A stretch of 64,000 bases of DNA from Sphingobacteriaceae bacterium (GCA_903642215.1 CAHJWG010000007.1:1-64000); one strand, 5' to 3'. Counted from the first letter of the stretch, positions 1 through 9,327 are shown. Notes: generated from the letters alone by a model not told the origin. Numbers and translations are program-made.

Positions 1-159
1 TTGTGGATCAGTTTAGGGTTTGAATGGTTTGGCCGGTTAATTAACGAACCGAGGCGGATGTGGAAAAGATACCTGTATTACGGGCCGGTTTTTATTTACA
101 AAGTATTAAAATATAAAGCTAAAAGCATGATGCCACGTAAATTTGCAGCATCTTATTAA
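1..159 (+). CDS. WecG/TagA/CpsF-family glycosyltransferase, C-terminal end
   Basis: An open frame enters from the left edge and stops at TAA 157-159, leaving 52 residues. The tail reads GFEWFGRLINEPRRMWKRYL, which matches the C-terminal signature of the WecG/TagA/CpsF family (GLEW..RL..EPRRLW.RYL). These enzymes transfer an N-acetylmannosamine-type sugar or related residue to a lipid-linked sugar at the inner membrane during surface polysaccharide or teichoic acid assembly. The catalytic domain lies outside the window, so substrate cannot be judged. The family call rests only on this tail motif. Confidence 0.75.
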   Translation: MWISLGFEWFGRLINEPRRMWKRYLYYGPVFIYKVLKYKAKSMMPRKFAASY

Positions 160-212
160 AAAGCTTTATAGCGGTTCCTCCAACCGATTTTATTAAACTT
201 AAATAAATTGAT

Positions 213-407
213 ATGCCCGAAAACTACGTAGAAAAAGCTTTTATTCAATATTGAACCGTTGAAGCAAGCAGCAAAGCAACCCATCAAAATGTTTTTTACT
301 TATTATTAGTGGTAATTGGTGCCATATTCGGCTGGCTTTTATGCTATTTCTTCCCGGTTATTCAGCATGATTTTGAGTTGATCGGGAACCTGCACCAGTT
401 AAAATAA
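213..407 (+). pseudogene. small membrane protein ORF interrupted by an in-frame TGA
   Basis: ATG at 213 opens a frame that meets TGA at 252-254 after 13 codons, then continues in the same frame with no further stop to TAA 405-407. The second part holds one strong hydrophobic segment (VFYLLLVVIGAIFGWLL) and a short polar tail, so the whole would be about a 64-residue single-pass membrane protein. The TGA could be a TGG-to-TGA mutation, a sequencing error, or chance. I do not recognise a family. Confidence 0.35.
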
Positions 408-449
408 CAAATTGAAACCTGTTTTTCACCCGTACTTATAATTAGTACG

Positions 450-475
450 GATGCTTCTTTTATCACCTAAAAATT
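450..475 (+). repeat. interspersed 25-bp motif, ATGCTTC type
   Basis: Core ATGCTTCTTTTATC on the plus strand, gap ACC, then TAAAAATT. It is the most typical copy in the window and lies in the leader of the aminotransferase gene. Confidence 0.8.
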
Positions 476-596
476 GATGTTGGCTGGGTTGCTTAGCAAA
501 TATCTTCCCGTTTTTAAGGTTGATATTGCTTGTTTTTATCATTCAATAACCGAGACCGAAATTAGTAAAGAGAACTTAAAGAAAATATCTTTACGG

Positions 597-1676
597 ATGA
601 CTTTTACAAACCAGTTTCCGATACTTAAAACCTGCACCTACCTCAACACCGCTTACTCCGGCATTTTATCCGAACCTTTACTCAACTGGCGCAGAACGCA
701 CGACCTTAATTTTTTTGAACACGGAAGCGCTTTCCGCCTACATCAGGCAGAGTTTTTACAGGAAGTAAAAGTTGCCCTCGCAAGTTTTTTTAAAGCAGAG
801 GCAGCACGCACTTTTCTGGTTCCGAATTTCTCTTTCGGCTTTAATACTTTTTTGGGCGGATTAAACGCTTCGCACCGTTTCTTACTGCTTCAGGAAGATT
901 ATCCTTCTGTAAATTTTGCTGTTACGGGCCGAGGTTTTGCAAATGAGTGTTTACCTGTTGACGCTCATCTGGAGGAAAATATTTTAGCAAAAATCAAGGT
1001 TTTTAAACCAACCGTTTTTGCTTTTAGTTTGGTACAATATATCAACGGAATCAAGTTTGATGCGGTGTTTTTAAAAAAGATAAAAGAGCAGTTTCCTGAT
1101 CTGTTAATTGTGGCAGACGGAACGCAGTTTTGCGGTACAGAACGTTTTGATTTTGAACAATCTGGATTGGATGTACTGATTGCAAGCGGTTATAAATGGA
1201 TGTTGGGCGGATACGGAAACGGTTTTGTTTTTTTAAAGGAGGAAGTTGCAAGCCGGCTTTATCAATCCGGACAGCAAATTGCTCATCCCAAAGAACCTTT
1301 TTTAAAGGACAAAAGCCTGCTGTCGCTTTATTTTGAACCAGGCCATCAGGATACTTTAGCTTTCGGCAGTTTGCTGCAATCCGTTTTAATGCTGGAAAAT
1401 ATCGGTCAAGATGTGATTGAAAGTACCATCAAAGAGTTAACTGATCAGGCAAAAAAAGCTTTTACAGAACGCGGTTTGCTGCATCCTGTAGTTGCAGAAA
1501 GGCAAAACCACTCTTCTATATTCAGTTTAAACCTCCCGGAAAAAATTTATCGTAAACTTACTGAAGCCGGTATCGGATGCACATTTCGCGGAGCCGGAAT
1601 CCGCGTTTCTTTTCACTTTTATAATACCGCACAAAACCTGGCTCATCTGCTAAAAGTAATCGATCAGAACCGGTAA
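597..1676 (+). CDS. class V aminotransferase (PLP-dependent, CsdA/NifS or isopenicillin-N-epimerase-like)
   Basis: This is a fold-type I PLP enzyme of aminotransferase class V. With the ATG at 597, the Schiff-base lysine is Lys200 (SGYKWMLGG) and the cofactor-binding Asp is Asp174 (VADGTQ). The opening segment (CTYLNTAYSGILS) is the usual substrate-side start of the family. The frame is open back to 474, but those 41 extra residues have no family match and lie partly in the repeat leader, so 597 is preferred. Length (359 residues) fits small epimerase/desulfurase-like members. No Fe-S or sulfur-transfer genes are adjacent, so desulfurase activity is not supported, and the substrate is unknown. 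Confidence 0.8.
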   Translation: MTFTNQFPILKTCTYLNTAYSGILSEPLLNWRRTHDLNFFEHGSAFRLHQAEFLQEVKVALASFFKAEAARTFLVPNFSFGFNTFLGGLNASHRFLLLQEDYPSVNFAVTGRGFANECLPVDAHLEENILAKIKVFKPTVFAFSLVQYINGIKFDAVFLKKIKEQFPDLLIVADGTQFCGTERFDFEQSGLDVLIASGYKWMLGGYGNGFVFLKEEVASRLYQSGQQIAHPKEPFLKDKSLLSLYFEPGHQDTLAFGSLLQSVLMLENIGQDVIESTIKELTDQAKKAFTERGLLHPVVAERQNHSSIFSLNLPEKIYRKLTEAGIGCTFRGAGIRVSFHFYNTAQNLAHLLKVIDQNR

Positions 1677-1691
1677 ATTTCCACTTCCTTT

Positions 1692-1718
1692 AATGCTTCT
1701 TTTACCGGTGTTTTTTTG
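1692..1718 (+). repeat. interspersed motif, T-tail variant
   Basis: Core AATGCTTCTTTTACC is followed by GGTGTTTTTTTG instead of the usual A-rich tail. The copy at 45550 has the same unusual tail. It sits just after the aminotransferase stop. Confidence 0.65.
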
Positions 1719-1888
1719 TTGTAATAAGTAATGCCGGGAAAATTTTAAGTTTGTTTTTTTGTAAAAACGTCAGGAAATTAATTTTTATGTAATTAATTTG
1801 TGATTTCCGAGGCAATAAAACTTTTCATCCGTAATAAAGATTTTTGTAATGCAAATTGATAAGTTTTGTTTATTAAGCAATAAGTAAA

Positions 1889-3442
1889 TTGAATAAACTG
1901 AATAACGGAGAGTTTTCCTTTTCCCACGAAACGATAAATAAAGATTTTGAGCTGTTAACCCGTGCACTCGACGCAAGTATTTCGGGCATTGTAATTACAG
2001 ATCATAATCTGCCCGATAACCCGATCATCTATTGTAATGCTGCTTTTGAGCAGATTTCCGGTTACGACCGGAAAGAGATTATCGGAAGAAATTGCCGGTT
2101 TTTACAGCAAAATGACCGGAACCAGCCTGAGCGGCAAATTGTAAGAGAGGCTATTATAAACGGCCTGGATTGCGTTGTAGAAATCCGGAATTACCGTAAA
2201 GACGGAACGCTTTTTTGGAACGAGTTGTATATGTCGGCTATTAAGGATGCGTTTGGTAATACCACGCACTTTATTGGTGTACAAAACGACATTAGCCGCA
2301 GGAAAAAAGCGGAGTTGGCACTTTTACAACATCAGGAATTGATGGAAAGGCGTATCGAAGAGCGCACCCGTATCATCAAAGAAAGCGAAGAATACCTGGC
2401 CAGTATTGTTTCTACTGTTCGCGAAAGCCTGATCGTACTGGATAAAAGCCATTCTGTATTAAGTGTGAACGATCATTTTTTAAAAACTTTTAAAGTATCC
2501 TTAAACGAAACCGAAGGAAAAGTGCTGTACGAACTGGGCAACGGCCAGTGGAATATTGAAAGGCTGAGGCAGATGTTGGAAAACGTGCTGCCAACCAATA
2601 ATCCGGTTGAAGATTTTGAAGTAGAGCATGATTTTCCGCATATCGGCAGGAAACTGATGCTGGTTAATGCACACCGTATTGAATTGGAAGGCGATTATAA
2701 AGATCGTATCCTGATCGCTATTGAAGATATTACCGACCGAAGGGAAATTGAAAGGCGCAAAGATGATTTTTTATCTATCGCGAGCCACGAACTCAAAACC
2801 CCTTTAACTACCGTAAAGGGTTATGTGCAGATGATGAACCGGTACATGCCCGAAAACGCAAGCGATAAATTCAAAAGTATTGTTGATAAAACAAGCATTT
2901 ATGTAGAACGGCTGAATAATCTACTTTCAGAATTGCTGGATGTTTCCAGGATACAAACCGGTAATATCGAGTTGCATAAAGAACTTTTTGATTTTGACAG
3001 AGTTGTAAAAGAAACGGTAGAAGGGATCCAGACAGCAACTAAAACGCATCAGATTACGGTGATTGGCAAGGCTACAAACAGTTACTCCGGTGATGAATCT
3101 CACATTGTACAGGTGATTAGCAACCTGCTGGCCAATGCCATTAAGTATGCACCGGATTCTCCGGAAATCGTAGTTTACTTATCCCTGGTTAGCAATTATC
3201 TTAAAGTTTCGGTTACTGATTATGGGATGGGAATTAGTCAGGAAGATCAAAAGAAAATATTCGACCGCTTTTTCAGGGTCGGAGAAATCCAGCAGCGTTT
3301 TCCCGGAATGGGCATCGGATTATATGTTTGCGACCAGATTATTAAAAATCATGGCGGCAGTTTATGGGTGGAAAGCGAAAAAGGCAAAGGCTCAACTTTC
3401 AGCTTCACCCTCCCTTTAGATGAAACGGAGGTACCGGAATGA
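1889..3442 (+). CDS. LOV-PAS sensor histidine kinase (putative blue-light receptor)
   Basis: The 517-residue protein begins at TTG 1889. Residues about 27-137 form a PAS domain carrying the LOV signature GRNCRFLQ, with the flavin-adduct cysteine at Cys69. The later Asn positions (NYRKDG, FWNEL) and the Gln in FIGVQND that LOV domains use to hold FMN are also present. A coiled linker and a second PAS (about 168-285) follow. The kinase core has His300 in SHELKTPL, the N box NLLANAIKYAP, G1 DYGMGIS and G2 GMGIGLY. No membrane segment is seen, so it should be cytoplasmic. It overlaps the next gene, a lone receiver, by ATGA, so the two form one operon and probably one phosphorelay. Confidence 0.9.
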   Translation: MNKLNNGEFSFSHETINKDFELLTRALDASISGIVITDHNLPDNPIIYCNAAFEQISGYDRKEIIGRNCRFLQQNDRNQPERQIVREAIINGLDCVVEIRNYRKDGTLFWNELYMSAIKDAFGNTTHFIGVQNDISRRKKAELALLQHQELMERRIEERTRIIKESEEYLASIVSTVRESLIVLDKSHSVLSVNDHFLKTFKVSLNETEGKVLYELGNGQWNIERLRQMLENVLPTNNPVEDFEVEHDFPHIGRKLMLVNAHRIELEGDYKDRILIAIEDITDRREIERRKDDFLSIASHELKTPLTTVKGYVQMMNRYMPENASDKFKSIVDKTSIYVERLNNLLSELLDVSRIQTGNIELHKELFDFDRVVKETVEGIQTATKTHQITVIGKATNSYSGDESHIVQVISNLLANAIKYAPDSPEIVVYLSLVSNYLKVSVTDYGMGISQEDQKKIFDRFFRVGEIQQRFPGMGIGLYVCDQIIKNHGGSLWVESEKGKGSTFSFTLPLDETEVPE

Positions 3443-3822
3443 GTAAAAAAATATTGATTTGTGACGATGACGAAGGCATCCTGGATTTGCTGACGATGCT
3501 TTTAGAGGACAATGGTTTTGATGTAATAGCAGAGCAAAGCAGTTTGAATGTGTATAAAATTATTGAAAGCGAACATCCGGATTTGTTAATACTGGATTTG
3601 TGGATGCCTGTTTTATCCGGCGATCAGGTTTTGCGGATGCTGAAAAATAATCCGGCAACGCAAACTTTACCCGTAATGATTATTTCTGCCAGTATGGAAG
3701 GGAAACAAATTGCGGTGCTTGCAGGTGCCGATGATTTTATGGCTAAACCTTTCGACGTAAATACTTTGGTAGAAAGAGTAAAAAAGTTTTTATCCAAAGA
3801 AGAAATGGAAGCCAGCCTGTAA
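3439..3822 (+). CDS. single-domain response regulator (CheY-like receiver)
   Basis: The 127-residue protein is a bare receiver domain. It has the acidic pocket DDDE at residues 9-12, phosphoacceptor Asp53 (LILDLWMP), a Ser in place of the usual switch Thr (ISAS), and Lys103 (AKPFD). The start codon overlaps the stop of the LOV kinase (ATGA), so translation is probably coupled and this is its likely partner. No output domain exists, so the signal must pass on by protein contact or onward phosphotransfer. Confidence 0.92.
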   Translation: MSKKILICDDDEGILDLLTMLLEDNGFDVIAEQSSLNVYKIIESEHPDLLILDLWMPVLSGDQVLRMLKNNPATQTLPVMIISASMEGKQIAVLAGADDFMAKPFDVNTLVERVKKFLSKEEMEASL

Positions 3823-3832
3823 CAAAAGGATA

Positions 3833-3858
3833 AATTGGTTTTTATCTGTTTGAAAAAT
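3833..3858 (+). repeat. possible degenerate copy of the interspersed motif
   Basis: GGTTTTTATC, a short gap and GAAAAATC resemble the 3' two thirds of the motif, but the ATRCT start is missing. It lies between two convergent genes, where the TTTTTATC/GATAAA arms could also pair weakly. Confidence 0.3.
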
Positions 3859-3870
3859 CACAGTTAATAA

Positions 3871-5364
3871 TCAGGAAAAGGTGCCGTTTACAGTTTCAGG
3901 ATTGGCACCGTTTGCAGCTGCGTTTTCGTTAATTCCTTTTTTTGAGTAGTAACCAAAAAGGCATCTTTCCTTAATCATCTCAGCTACTTCTGCCGGTACG
4001 TATTCTTCCCAGCCTTCTGCGCCTTGTTTAATTAGTTGTAAAACTTTGTCTGTTTGCACATGCAGGTTGCGCTCATTATAATCCCTGATATCTTCAATTT
4101 TATTATTTGCGATCAAATATTGATAAAGGTCGATCAAATTCGGAGGCAAAGAAAACTTCTGGCAATTCCAAATTACGCCGTCCCGTAGCGTTGGGTAGAT
4201 AAGCAGCTTAACTTTCCGGCTAAATAATGTAGCGAAAGATTCTAAAATCCCGCCTTTCAAATCTCTGTAATGTTCTTCAGAAAAAATATATTCTAAGTTA
4301 GGATAACCCAATACCACGCCCATTTTTAAACTGGTTATTTTTGACAGATAGGCAACCAGCTTATAATATTCGTGAAAGTTAGAAATCATTACGGTTTGCC
4401 CGAGCGAACACAAAATATCCACCCGGTCTAAAAAGTCTTTTTCATCTATTTCAGCACTTTCATCCGCATTTCTTTCTTTTAAAGATTGCAAGGTAAGTTC
4501 TGTTACCACGATAACTTTTGTTTTATCAACATCAGGTTCCTGCATAAACTGATTAACGCCTGTGTTAAGCATATCCAGATGCACGTTGATAATAGGCCGG
4601 AAACGGCCGCGGATTACCACGATGTGTTTTTTGTACAATACTTCGGAAGGCTGCAGGTTTTTACCGTCAGAACCAAACAAGGCTGCATCAGAAAAACCGT
4701 ATTTAACTAAGTGTAAGCTCATTAAACGGTTATCTACTTTGTTAAATTTTGGCCCTTCAAAACGGATCATATCTATTTGAAGCCGGTCTTTGGATAAATT
4801 ATCCATCAGCGAAATCAAAAAAACAGGAGGAACTTCATGGTAAAAGAAGCATGCGTACATCAGGTTTACGCCCAAAATGCCAACCGCTTGCTGCTGCAGG
4901 TTATTGTCGTTATCCAGCAACTTTACATGCAACACCACATCATGGAAATCGCCGTCTGGCTCCAGCTGAAAACGAACGCCCATCCAGCCGTGTCCTTCAT
5001 TTGTTTTATGATAATTGAGCGTAGAAAATGTACCCGAAAAAGCAAAAAACGTACTTGTTTTTCCGCGGGTTTCGGCCAAACGTTCGATGATCAGGCCGTA
5101 TTCACGATCCAGCATTGCAATTAAACGCTGCTCGCTTACGTATCGCTTAACCTGTTGTACGCCATAAATGGCATCAGAAAAAACCATATCATAAGCAGAC
5201 ATTGTTTTGGCGATGGTGCCGGATGATGCGCCGGCTTTAAAAAAATTGGCAGCAACATCTTGGCCTGCACCAATTTCGGCAAATGAACCATAAATTGCGG
5301 GATCGAGATTAACCGCAAGTGCTTTTTGTTTGGTGCCGATATCTTTATTATGAATGATACTCAT
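3871..5364 (-). CDS. conserved protein of unknown function
   Basis: A 497-residue soluble protein with no signal peptide or membrane segments. Its N-terminus (LDPAIYGSFAEIGAGQDVA) and the TMSAYDM.FSDAIYG block look like a well-conserved family that I associate with Bacteroidota and other bacteria. Database labels for such proteins vary, and I see no motif that supports a specific enzyme. It is convergent with the LOV kinase operon and stands alone. The stretch around 4839-4853 contains a core of the interspersed motif on the minus strand. Confidence 0.6.
   Translation of the reverse strand: MSIIHNKDIGTKQKALAVNLDPAIYGSFAEIGAGQDVAANFFKAGASSGTIAKTMSAYDMVFSDAIYGVQQVKRYVSEQRLIAMLDREYGLIIERLAETRGKTSTFFAFSGTFSTLNYHKTNEGHGWMGVRFQLEPDGDFHDVVLHVKLLDNDNNLQQQAVGILGVNLMYACFFYHEVPPVFLISLMDNLSKDRLQIDMIRFEGPKFNKVDNRLMSLHLVKYGFSDAALFGSDGKNLQPSEVLYKKHIVVIRGRFRPIINVHLDMLNTGVNQFMQEPDVDKTKVIVVTELTLQSLKERNADESAEIDEKDFLDRVDILCSLGQTVMISNFHEYYKLVAYLSKITSLKMGVVLGYPNLEYIFSEEHYRDLKGGILESFATLFSRKVKLLIYPTLRDGVIWNCQKFSLPPNLIDLYQYLIANNKIEDIRDYNERNLHVQTDKVLQLIKQGAEGWEEYVPAEVAEMIKERCLFGYYSKKGINENAAANGANPETVNGTFS
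4839..4853 (-). repeat. interspersed motif core inside a gene
   Basis: GGTAAAAGAAGCATG, the reverse complement of the core, occurs within the conserved-protein gene. The A-rich tail is not preserved. Confidence 0.4.
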
Positions 5365-5511
5365 AAATTCAATTCTTATTTACTGATGCCAACACGTTGG
5401 TTAGAATTCTTAAAAGTACAAATTTTAAAGAAATCACAGGCAAATCAGTCGCTTCCTTTAACTCTAAAGCCATTTATTAAATGTGTAAACAGCAGCAGTT
5501 GTTAAGTTTAT

Positions 5512-5536
5512 GATACTGTTTTTATCCATTAAAAAT
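5512..5536 (+). repeat. interspersed motif, ATACTGT type
   Basis: Core GATACTGTTTTTATC, gap CAT, tail TAAAAAT. It forms an opposed pair with the copy 23 bp downstream. Confidence 0.8.
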
Positions 5537-5559
5537 GCTTAACCTAAAAATGGTTCATA

Positions 5560-5584
5560 AATTTTTACTGCTAAAAGAAGCATT
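5560..5584 (-). repeat. interspersed motif, ATGCTTC type
   Basis: Read on the minus strand: AATGCTTCTTTTAGC, gap, then TAAAAATT. It faces the copy at 5512. Confidence 0.8.
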
Positions 5585-5874
5585 GGTTTGCTACAAACTA
5601 TTTGTTTGGGCAACACCAAAATTGCTTTAACTATTCAATCTTGTTTAAAAAAACAGGAGAATTTGAATTTATGCCGAGGCAATCTCCCAATAAACTTTTT
5701 CAAAAATTTATAACAGTTTTTGCTTCAACACATTTAATGTCAACAGGTAAAAAGGCTTTTTACTTGAGAAAAAGCAATCAGGTTTTATTAATTTATTACA
5801 ATATTTGCAGCAAAAATTGAAACCTTAAAAATTAAAGCGAGAGAGGGTTTCATCACACAATAACTGTTTTAAAA

Positions 5875-7221
5875 ATGAATATCACACAAGAAAAAATAGA
5901 TGATTTAAACGCTGTTTTAACGATCAAAATTAATCAGGAAGATTATCAGCCTAAGGTTGAAAAAGCGATAAAAGATCAGGCAAAAAAAGCAAAACTGCCC
6001 GGCTTTCGTCCCGGAATGGTTCCTGCGGCACACATCAAAAGGATGTATGGTAAAAGTATTTTGGTTGATGAAATTAACCACCTGCTTTCAGATTCGTTAA
6101 ACAATTACATCACCGATAATCAGCTGGAAGTTTTAGGTCAGCCATTACCAAAAGCAGATAACGACAGACAGTTTAATTGGGATTTTACAGAAGATTACGA
6201 GTTTAATTACGAATTAGGTTTGGCACCTGAGTTTGAATTGAGTTTCTCTGCCGAAGATCATGTTCCGCAATTTGTAGTTAAAGTAGATGACGAAACGTTG
6301 CAAGCCCGTATCAAAAACATCCGCAGAAGCTATGGAAAGATGACAAACCCTGACGTATCGGCAGACGATGATGTTTTGTATTCTGAATTAAAGCAGCTTT
6401 CTCCCGATGGTTCTGTTTTTGAAGGCGGAATAAGCAATACAACTTCTGTACGTTTGGATCAAATTACGGATGAAGAAGTAAAAAGTTCTTTAACAGGTTT
6501 AAAAAAGGGTGATGTTGTTACTTTCGATATCAATAAAGCTTTTGATAATGATGCAGCTAAAATTGCCGGATTACTTAAAATTGATGAAGAAACCGCTGCC
6601 GATTTAAGATCAAATTTTGAACTAACGGTAAAAAATGTAAACCGGTTAGAAGAATCAGATTTAAACCAGGAGTTTTTTGATAAAGTTTTCGGTCCTGATG
6701 TTGTACATGATGAAGAACAATTCAGGGTGAAAATTACGGAAGAAGTAGAAGCGATGATGGCGCAGGATGCTGACCGCAAACTTCAGGATGATTTATATCA
6801 ATACAGCCTCCAAAAAGTAAATTTTGATTTACCGGATGAGTTCTTAAAAAGATGGCTTAAAACAACTAATGAAAAATTAACTGACCAGGAATTGGAAGAT
6901 GGTTACAGCGATTTTGCCAAGAACTTGAAATGGACGCTGATCGAGAATAAAATTGTTAAGGATAACAATATTGAAATTAAATATGAAGATGTGTTTCAAA
7001 CAGCAAAACAACGTTTGGATGCACAATTCAGGATGTACAGCCAGCAAGCATTGGATGAAGAACAGTTAGGCCAGTACACCGTACAGTTCCTACAAAATAA
7101 AGATAGCGCAAACAAAATTTTTGAAGAAGTAAAAGCAATAAAGGTTTTTGATTACTTAAAAACTGTTGTTACTTTAGATAGAAAAGAAATAGATAATACT
7201 CAGTTTAAAAAGCTGGAATAA
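5875..7221 (+). CDS. tig: trigger factor (ribosome-associated chaperone)
   Basis: The 448-residue protein starts MNITQEKIDDLNAVLTIKI, and its N-terminal domain carries the ribosome-docking loop GFRPGMVP at residues 43-50 (GFRxGxxP in the family). The middle part corresponds to the PPIase-like domain, degenerate as in other Bacteroidota, and the rest to the helical C-terminal cradle. It binds nascent chains at the ribosome exit. It precedes clpP and clpX, the conserved proteostasis order, but a strong hairpin at 7243-7291 separates it from clpP. Confidence 0.95.
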   Translation: MNITQEKIDDLNAVLTIKINQEDYQPKVEKAIKDQAKKAKLPGFRPGMVPAAHIKRMYGKSILVDEINHLLSDSLNNYITDNQLEVLGQPLPKADNDRQFNWDFTEDYEFNYELGLAPEFELSFSAEDHVPQFVVKVDDETLQARIKNIRRSYGKMTNPDVSADDDVLYSELKQLSPDGSVFEGGISNTTSVRLDQITDEEVKSSLTGLKKGDVVTFDINKAFDNDAAKIAGLLKIDEETAADLRSNFELTVKNVNRLEESDLNQEFFDKVFGPDVVHDEEQFRVKITEEVEAMMAQDADRKLQDDLYQYSLQKVNFDLPDEFLKRWLKTTNEKLTDQELEDGYSDFAKNLKWTLIENKIVKDNNIEIKYEDVFQTAKQRLDAQFRMYSQQALDEEQLGQYTVQFLQNKDSANKIFEEVKAIKVFDYLKTVVTLDRKEIDNTQFKKLE

Positions 7222-7242
7222 CCTTTAACAAATCTTAAAGTT

Positions 7243-7291
7243 AATGGTTATCCGGTTCTGTAAACGATGAATCGGATAACCATTGTTTTTT
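7243..7291 (+). terminator. intrinsic terminator between tig and clpP
   Basis: Perfect 12-bp stem: AATGGTTATCCG (7243-7254) pairs with CGGATAACCATT (7273-7284), followed by GTTTTTTT. It should end or attenuate the tig transcript before clpP. Confidence 0.85.
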
Positions 7292-7301
7292 TAAAAAGAA
7301 T

Positions 7302-8003
7302 ATGCAAATAGATAAAAATGAGTTCAGAAAATATGCTGTAAAGCATCATCGCATAAATGGTATTTATGTAGATAAATTTATAGCCGGTGTAGAAAATACA
7401 CAAATGCCGACTGCCATGACGCCTTATATTATTGAAGAGCGCCAGCTAAACGTAGCCCAGATGGACGTGTTTTCGCGTTTAATGATGGATCGGATTATCT
7501 TTTTAGGTGATGCGGTGATGGATCAGAATGCAAATATTATCCAGGCCCAATTGCTTTTTCTGCAATCTACAGATGCTAAAAGAGATATCCAGATTTACAT
7601 TAATTCTCCGGGCGGTTCTGTTTATGCAGGTTTAGGAATTTACGATACCATGCAATTTATTTCTAACGATGTAGCTACCATTTGTACCGGTATGGCTGCT
7701 TCTATGGCGGCCGTTTTACTTTGTGCAGGTACAAAAGGTAAACGCGCGGTATTGCCGCATTCACGGGTAATGATCCACCAGCCTTCCGGCGGTGCGCAAG
7801 GTGTAGCCTCTGATATGGAAATTAACCTGCGTGAAATGTTAAAGCTGAAAAAAGAATTATACGAAATTATATCCAAGCACTCAGAACAATCGTATGAGTG
7901 GGTGGAAAAATCATCCGATCGTGATTACTGGATGTCATCAGCCGAAGCAAAAGAATTTGGTATGGTTGATGAAATACTGAGTAGTAATAAAGCCGATAAA
8001 TAA
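7302..8003 (+). CDS. clpP: ATP-dependent Clp protease proteolytic subunit ClpP
   Basis: The 233-residue serine protease has the catalytic triad Ser134 (GMAASMAA), His159 (MIHQPSGG) and Asp208 (SDRDYW). The N-terminal extension of about 30 residues (to VDKFIAG) is longer than in the E. coli enzyme and may be a propeptide. ClpP forms a tetradecameric chamber fed by ClpX. It lies 12 bp upstream of clpX, so the two are co-transcribed. Confidence 0.96.
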   Translation: MQIDKNEFRKYAVKHHRINGIYVDKFIAGVENTQMPTAMTPYIIEERQLNVAQMDVFSRLMMDRIIFLGDAVMDQNANIIQAQLLFLQSTDAKRDIQIYINSPGGSVYAGLGIYDTMQFISNDVATICTGMAASMAAVLLCAGTKGKRAVLPHSRVMIHQPSGGAQGVASDMEINLREMLKLKKELYEIISKHSEQSYEWVEKSSDRDYWMSSAEAKEFGMVDEILSSNKADK

Positions 8004-8015
8004 TCTAAAAATATC

Positions 8016-9260
8016 ATGAGCAAAACCACTAAAGATATCAAATGTTCATTTTGTGGCGCCGGCAAACAGGATTCTTTAATGCTGATTGCAGGTTTGGACG
8101 CTCATATTTGTGATAAATGTGTTAACCAGGCAAATGATATTTTAGCTGAAGAGTTAAAATTGCGCAAGGTTAAATCTCCGTTGCAGTCCTCGTCATCTGC
8201 AATTTTAAAGCCGTTAGAAATTAAAAACCATCTTGATCAATATGTAATCGGTCAGGATGATGCAAAAAAAGTTTTATCCGTTGCGGTTTATAATCATTAC
8301 AAAAGATTGAACCAAAAAATTGGTAAAGACGAGGTTGATATTGAAAAATCCAATATTATTTTAGTCGGCGAAACCGGTACGGGTAAAACTTTACTGGCCA
8401 AAACGATTGCAAAAGTATTGAACGTGCCGTTTAGTATTTGTGATGCTACAGTTTTAACAGAAGCAGGTTATGTAGGCGAAGATGTGGAAAGTATTTTAAC
8501 ACGTTTATTGCAGGCCGCAGATTATGATGTTACTTTAGCAGAACGCGGAATTGTTTATATTGACGAGGTGGATAAAATTGCGCGTAAAAGTGATAATCCA
8601 TCCATTACCCGCGATGTTTCCGGCGAAGGTGTGCAGCAGGCTTTACTTAAAATACTGGAAGGCACTATGGTAAACGTACCGCCTCAAGGCGGGCGTAAAC
8701 ATCCTGATCAAAAAATGATTACTGTAAATACCAGCAATATCCTGTTTATATGCGGCGGTGCTTTTGATGGTATTGAAAAGAAAATTGCCAACAGGATGCG
8801 CACGCAAACGGTTGGTTATAAAATGAAATCGGAAGATCAGGATATCGATCTAAAAAATCTGTACAAATACATTTCTCCGCAGGATTTAAAAGCATTTGGT
8901 TTAATCCCGGAGTTGATCGGAAGGTTGCCGGTTTTAACCTATTTAAATCCTTTGGATCGTAAGGCAATGCTTGCCATTTTAACCGAGCCTAAAAATTCAT
9001 TGATCAAACAATATAATAAATTGTTTGAGTATGAAGATGTTAAATTGCATTTTGATCAGGAAGTTTTAGATTACGTGGTAGATAAAGCAATGGAATTTAA
9101 GCTTGGTGCGCGAGGACTCCGGTCTATCTGCGAAGCCATTATGATTGATGCCATGTTTGAATTTCCATCCAACAAAGAACATAAACATTTGGATATAACA
9201 CTCGATTATGCCAGGGAAAAGTTTGAAAAATCTGACTTGAAAAAGTTAAAAGCAGCTTAA
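8016..9260 (+). CDS. clpX: ClpX, AAA+ unfoldase subunit of ClpXP
   Basis: The 414-residue AAA+ protein opens with the C4 zinc finger (Cys10, Cys13, Cys32, Cys35) that binds substrates and adaptors. Walker A is GETGTGKT at residues 118-125 (GPTGSGKT in E. coli) and Walker B is IVYIDEVDK. The C-terminal small domain contains the sensor 2 motif GARGLR. It unfolds tagged proteins and threads them into ClpP. A strong terminator follows immediately. Confidence 0.97.
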   Translation: MSKTTKDIKCSFCGAGKQDSLMLIAGLDAHICDKCVNQANDILAEELKLRKVKSPLQSSSSAILKPLEIKNHLDQYVIGQDDAKKVLSVAVYNHYKRLNQKIGKDEVDIEKSNIILVGETGTGKTLLAKTIAKVLNVPFSICDATVLTEAGYVGEDVESILTRLLQAADYDVTLAERGIVYIDEVDKIARKSDNPSITRDVSGEGVQQALLKILEGTMVNVPPQGGRKHPDQKMITVNTSNILFICGGAFDGIEKKIANRMRTQTVGYKMKSEDQDIDLKNLYKYISPQDLKAFGLIPELIGRLPVLTYLNPLDRKAMLAILTEPKNSLIKQYNKLFEYEDVKLHFDQEVLDYVVDKAMEFKLGARGLRSICEAIMIDAMFEFPSNKEHKHLDITLDYAREKFEKSDLKKLKAA

Positions 9261-9291
9261 AAAAAACCCCGGTAAAAGCCGGGGTTTTTTT
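9261..9291 (+). terminator. intrinsic terminator after clpX
   Basis: GC-rich hairpin ACCCCGG/CCGGGGT with loop TAAAAG, flanked by an A-run and a T-run, directly after the clpX stop. Confidence 0.92.
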
Positions 9292-9299
9292 GTATATTT

Positions 9300-9324
9300 A
9301 TTTTTATACCCTAAAAGAAGCATC
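9300..9324 (-). repeat. interspersed motif, ATGCTTC type
   Basis: Minus-strand core GATGCTTCTTTTAG with an AT-rich tail (AAAAAT). It ends four bases before the AMP nucleosidase start codon. Confidence 0.75.
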
Positions 9325-9327
9325 ATT

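Larger units (their letters stand above)
5365..5874. other. 510-bp divergent intergenic region before tig
   Basis: This spacer separates the minus-strand gene at 3871-5364 from tig and must hold both promoters. It is very AT-rich and carries two motif copies in opposite orientation (5512-5536 and 5560-5584). A 72-codon frame (5602-5820) has no protein-like features and is probably chance. TATTTGC near 5802 resembles half of a TAnnTTTG box. Confidence 0.6.

Noticed and set aside
5602..5820. 72-codon open frame upstream of tig
   Set aside because: No protein-like composition, no signal or domain, and it overlaps the AT-rich promoter region.
6459..6779. Ser-rich open frame opposite tig
   Set aside because: Low-complexity Ser/Lys reading of the complementary codons of tig; not a real gene.
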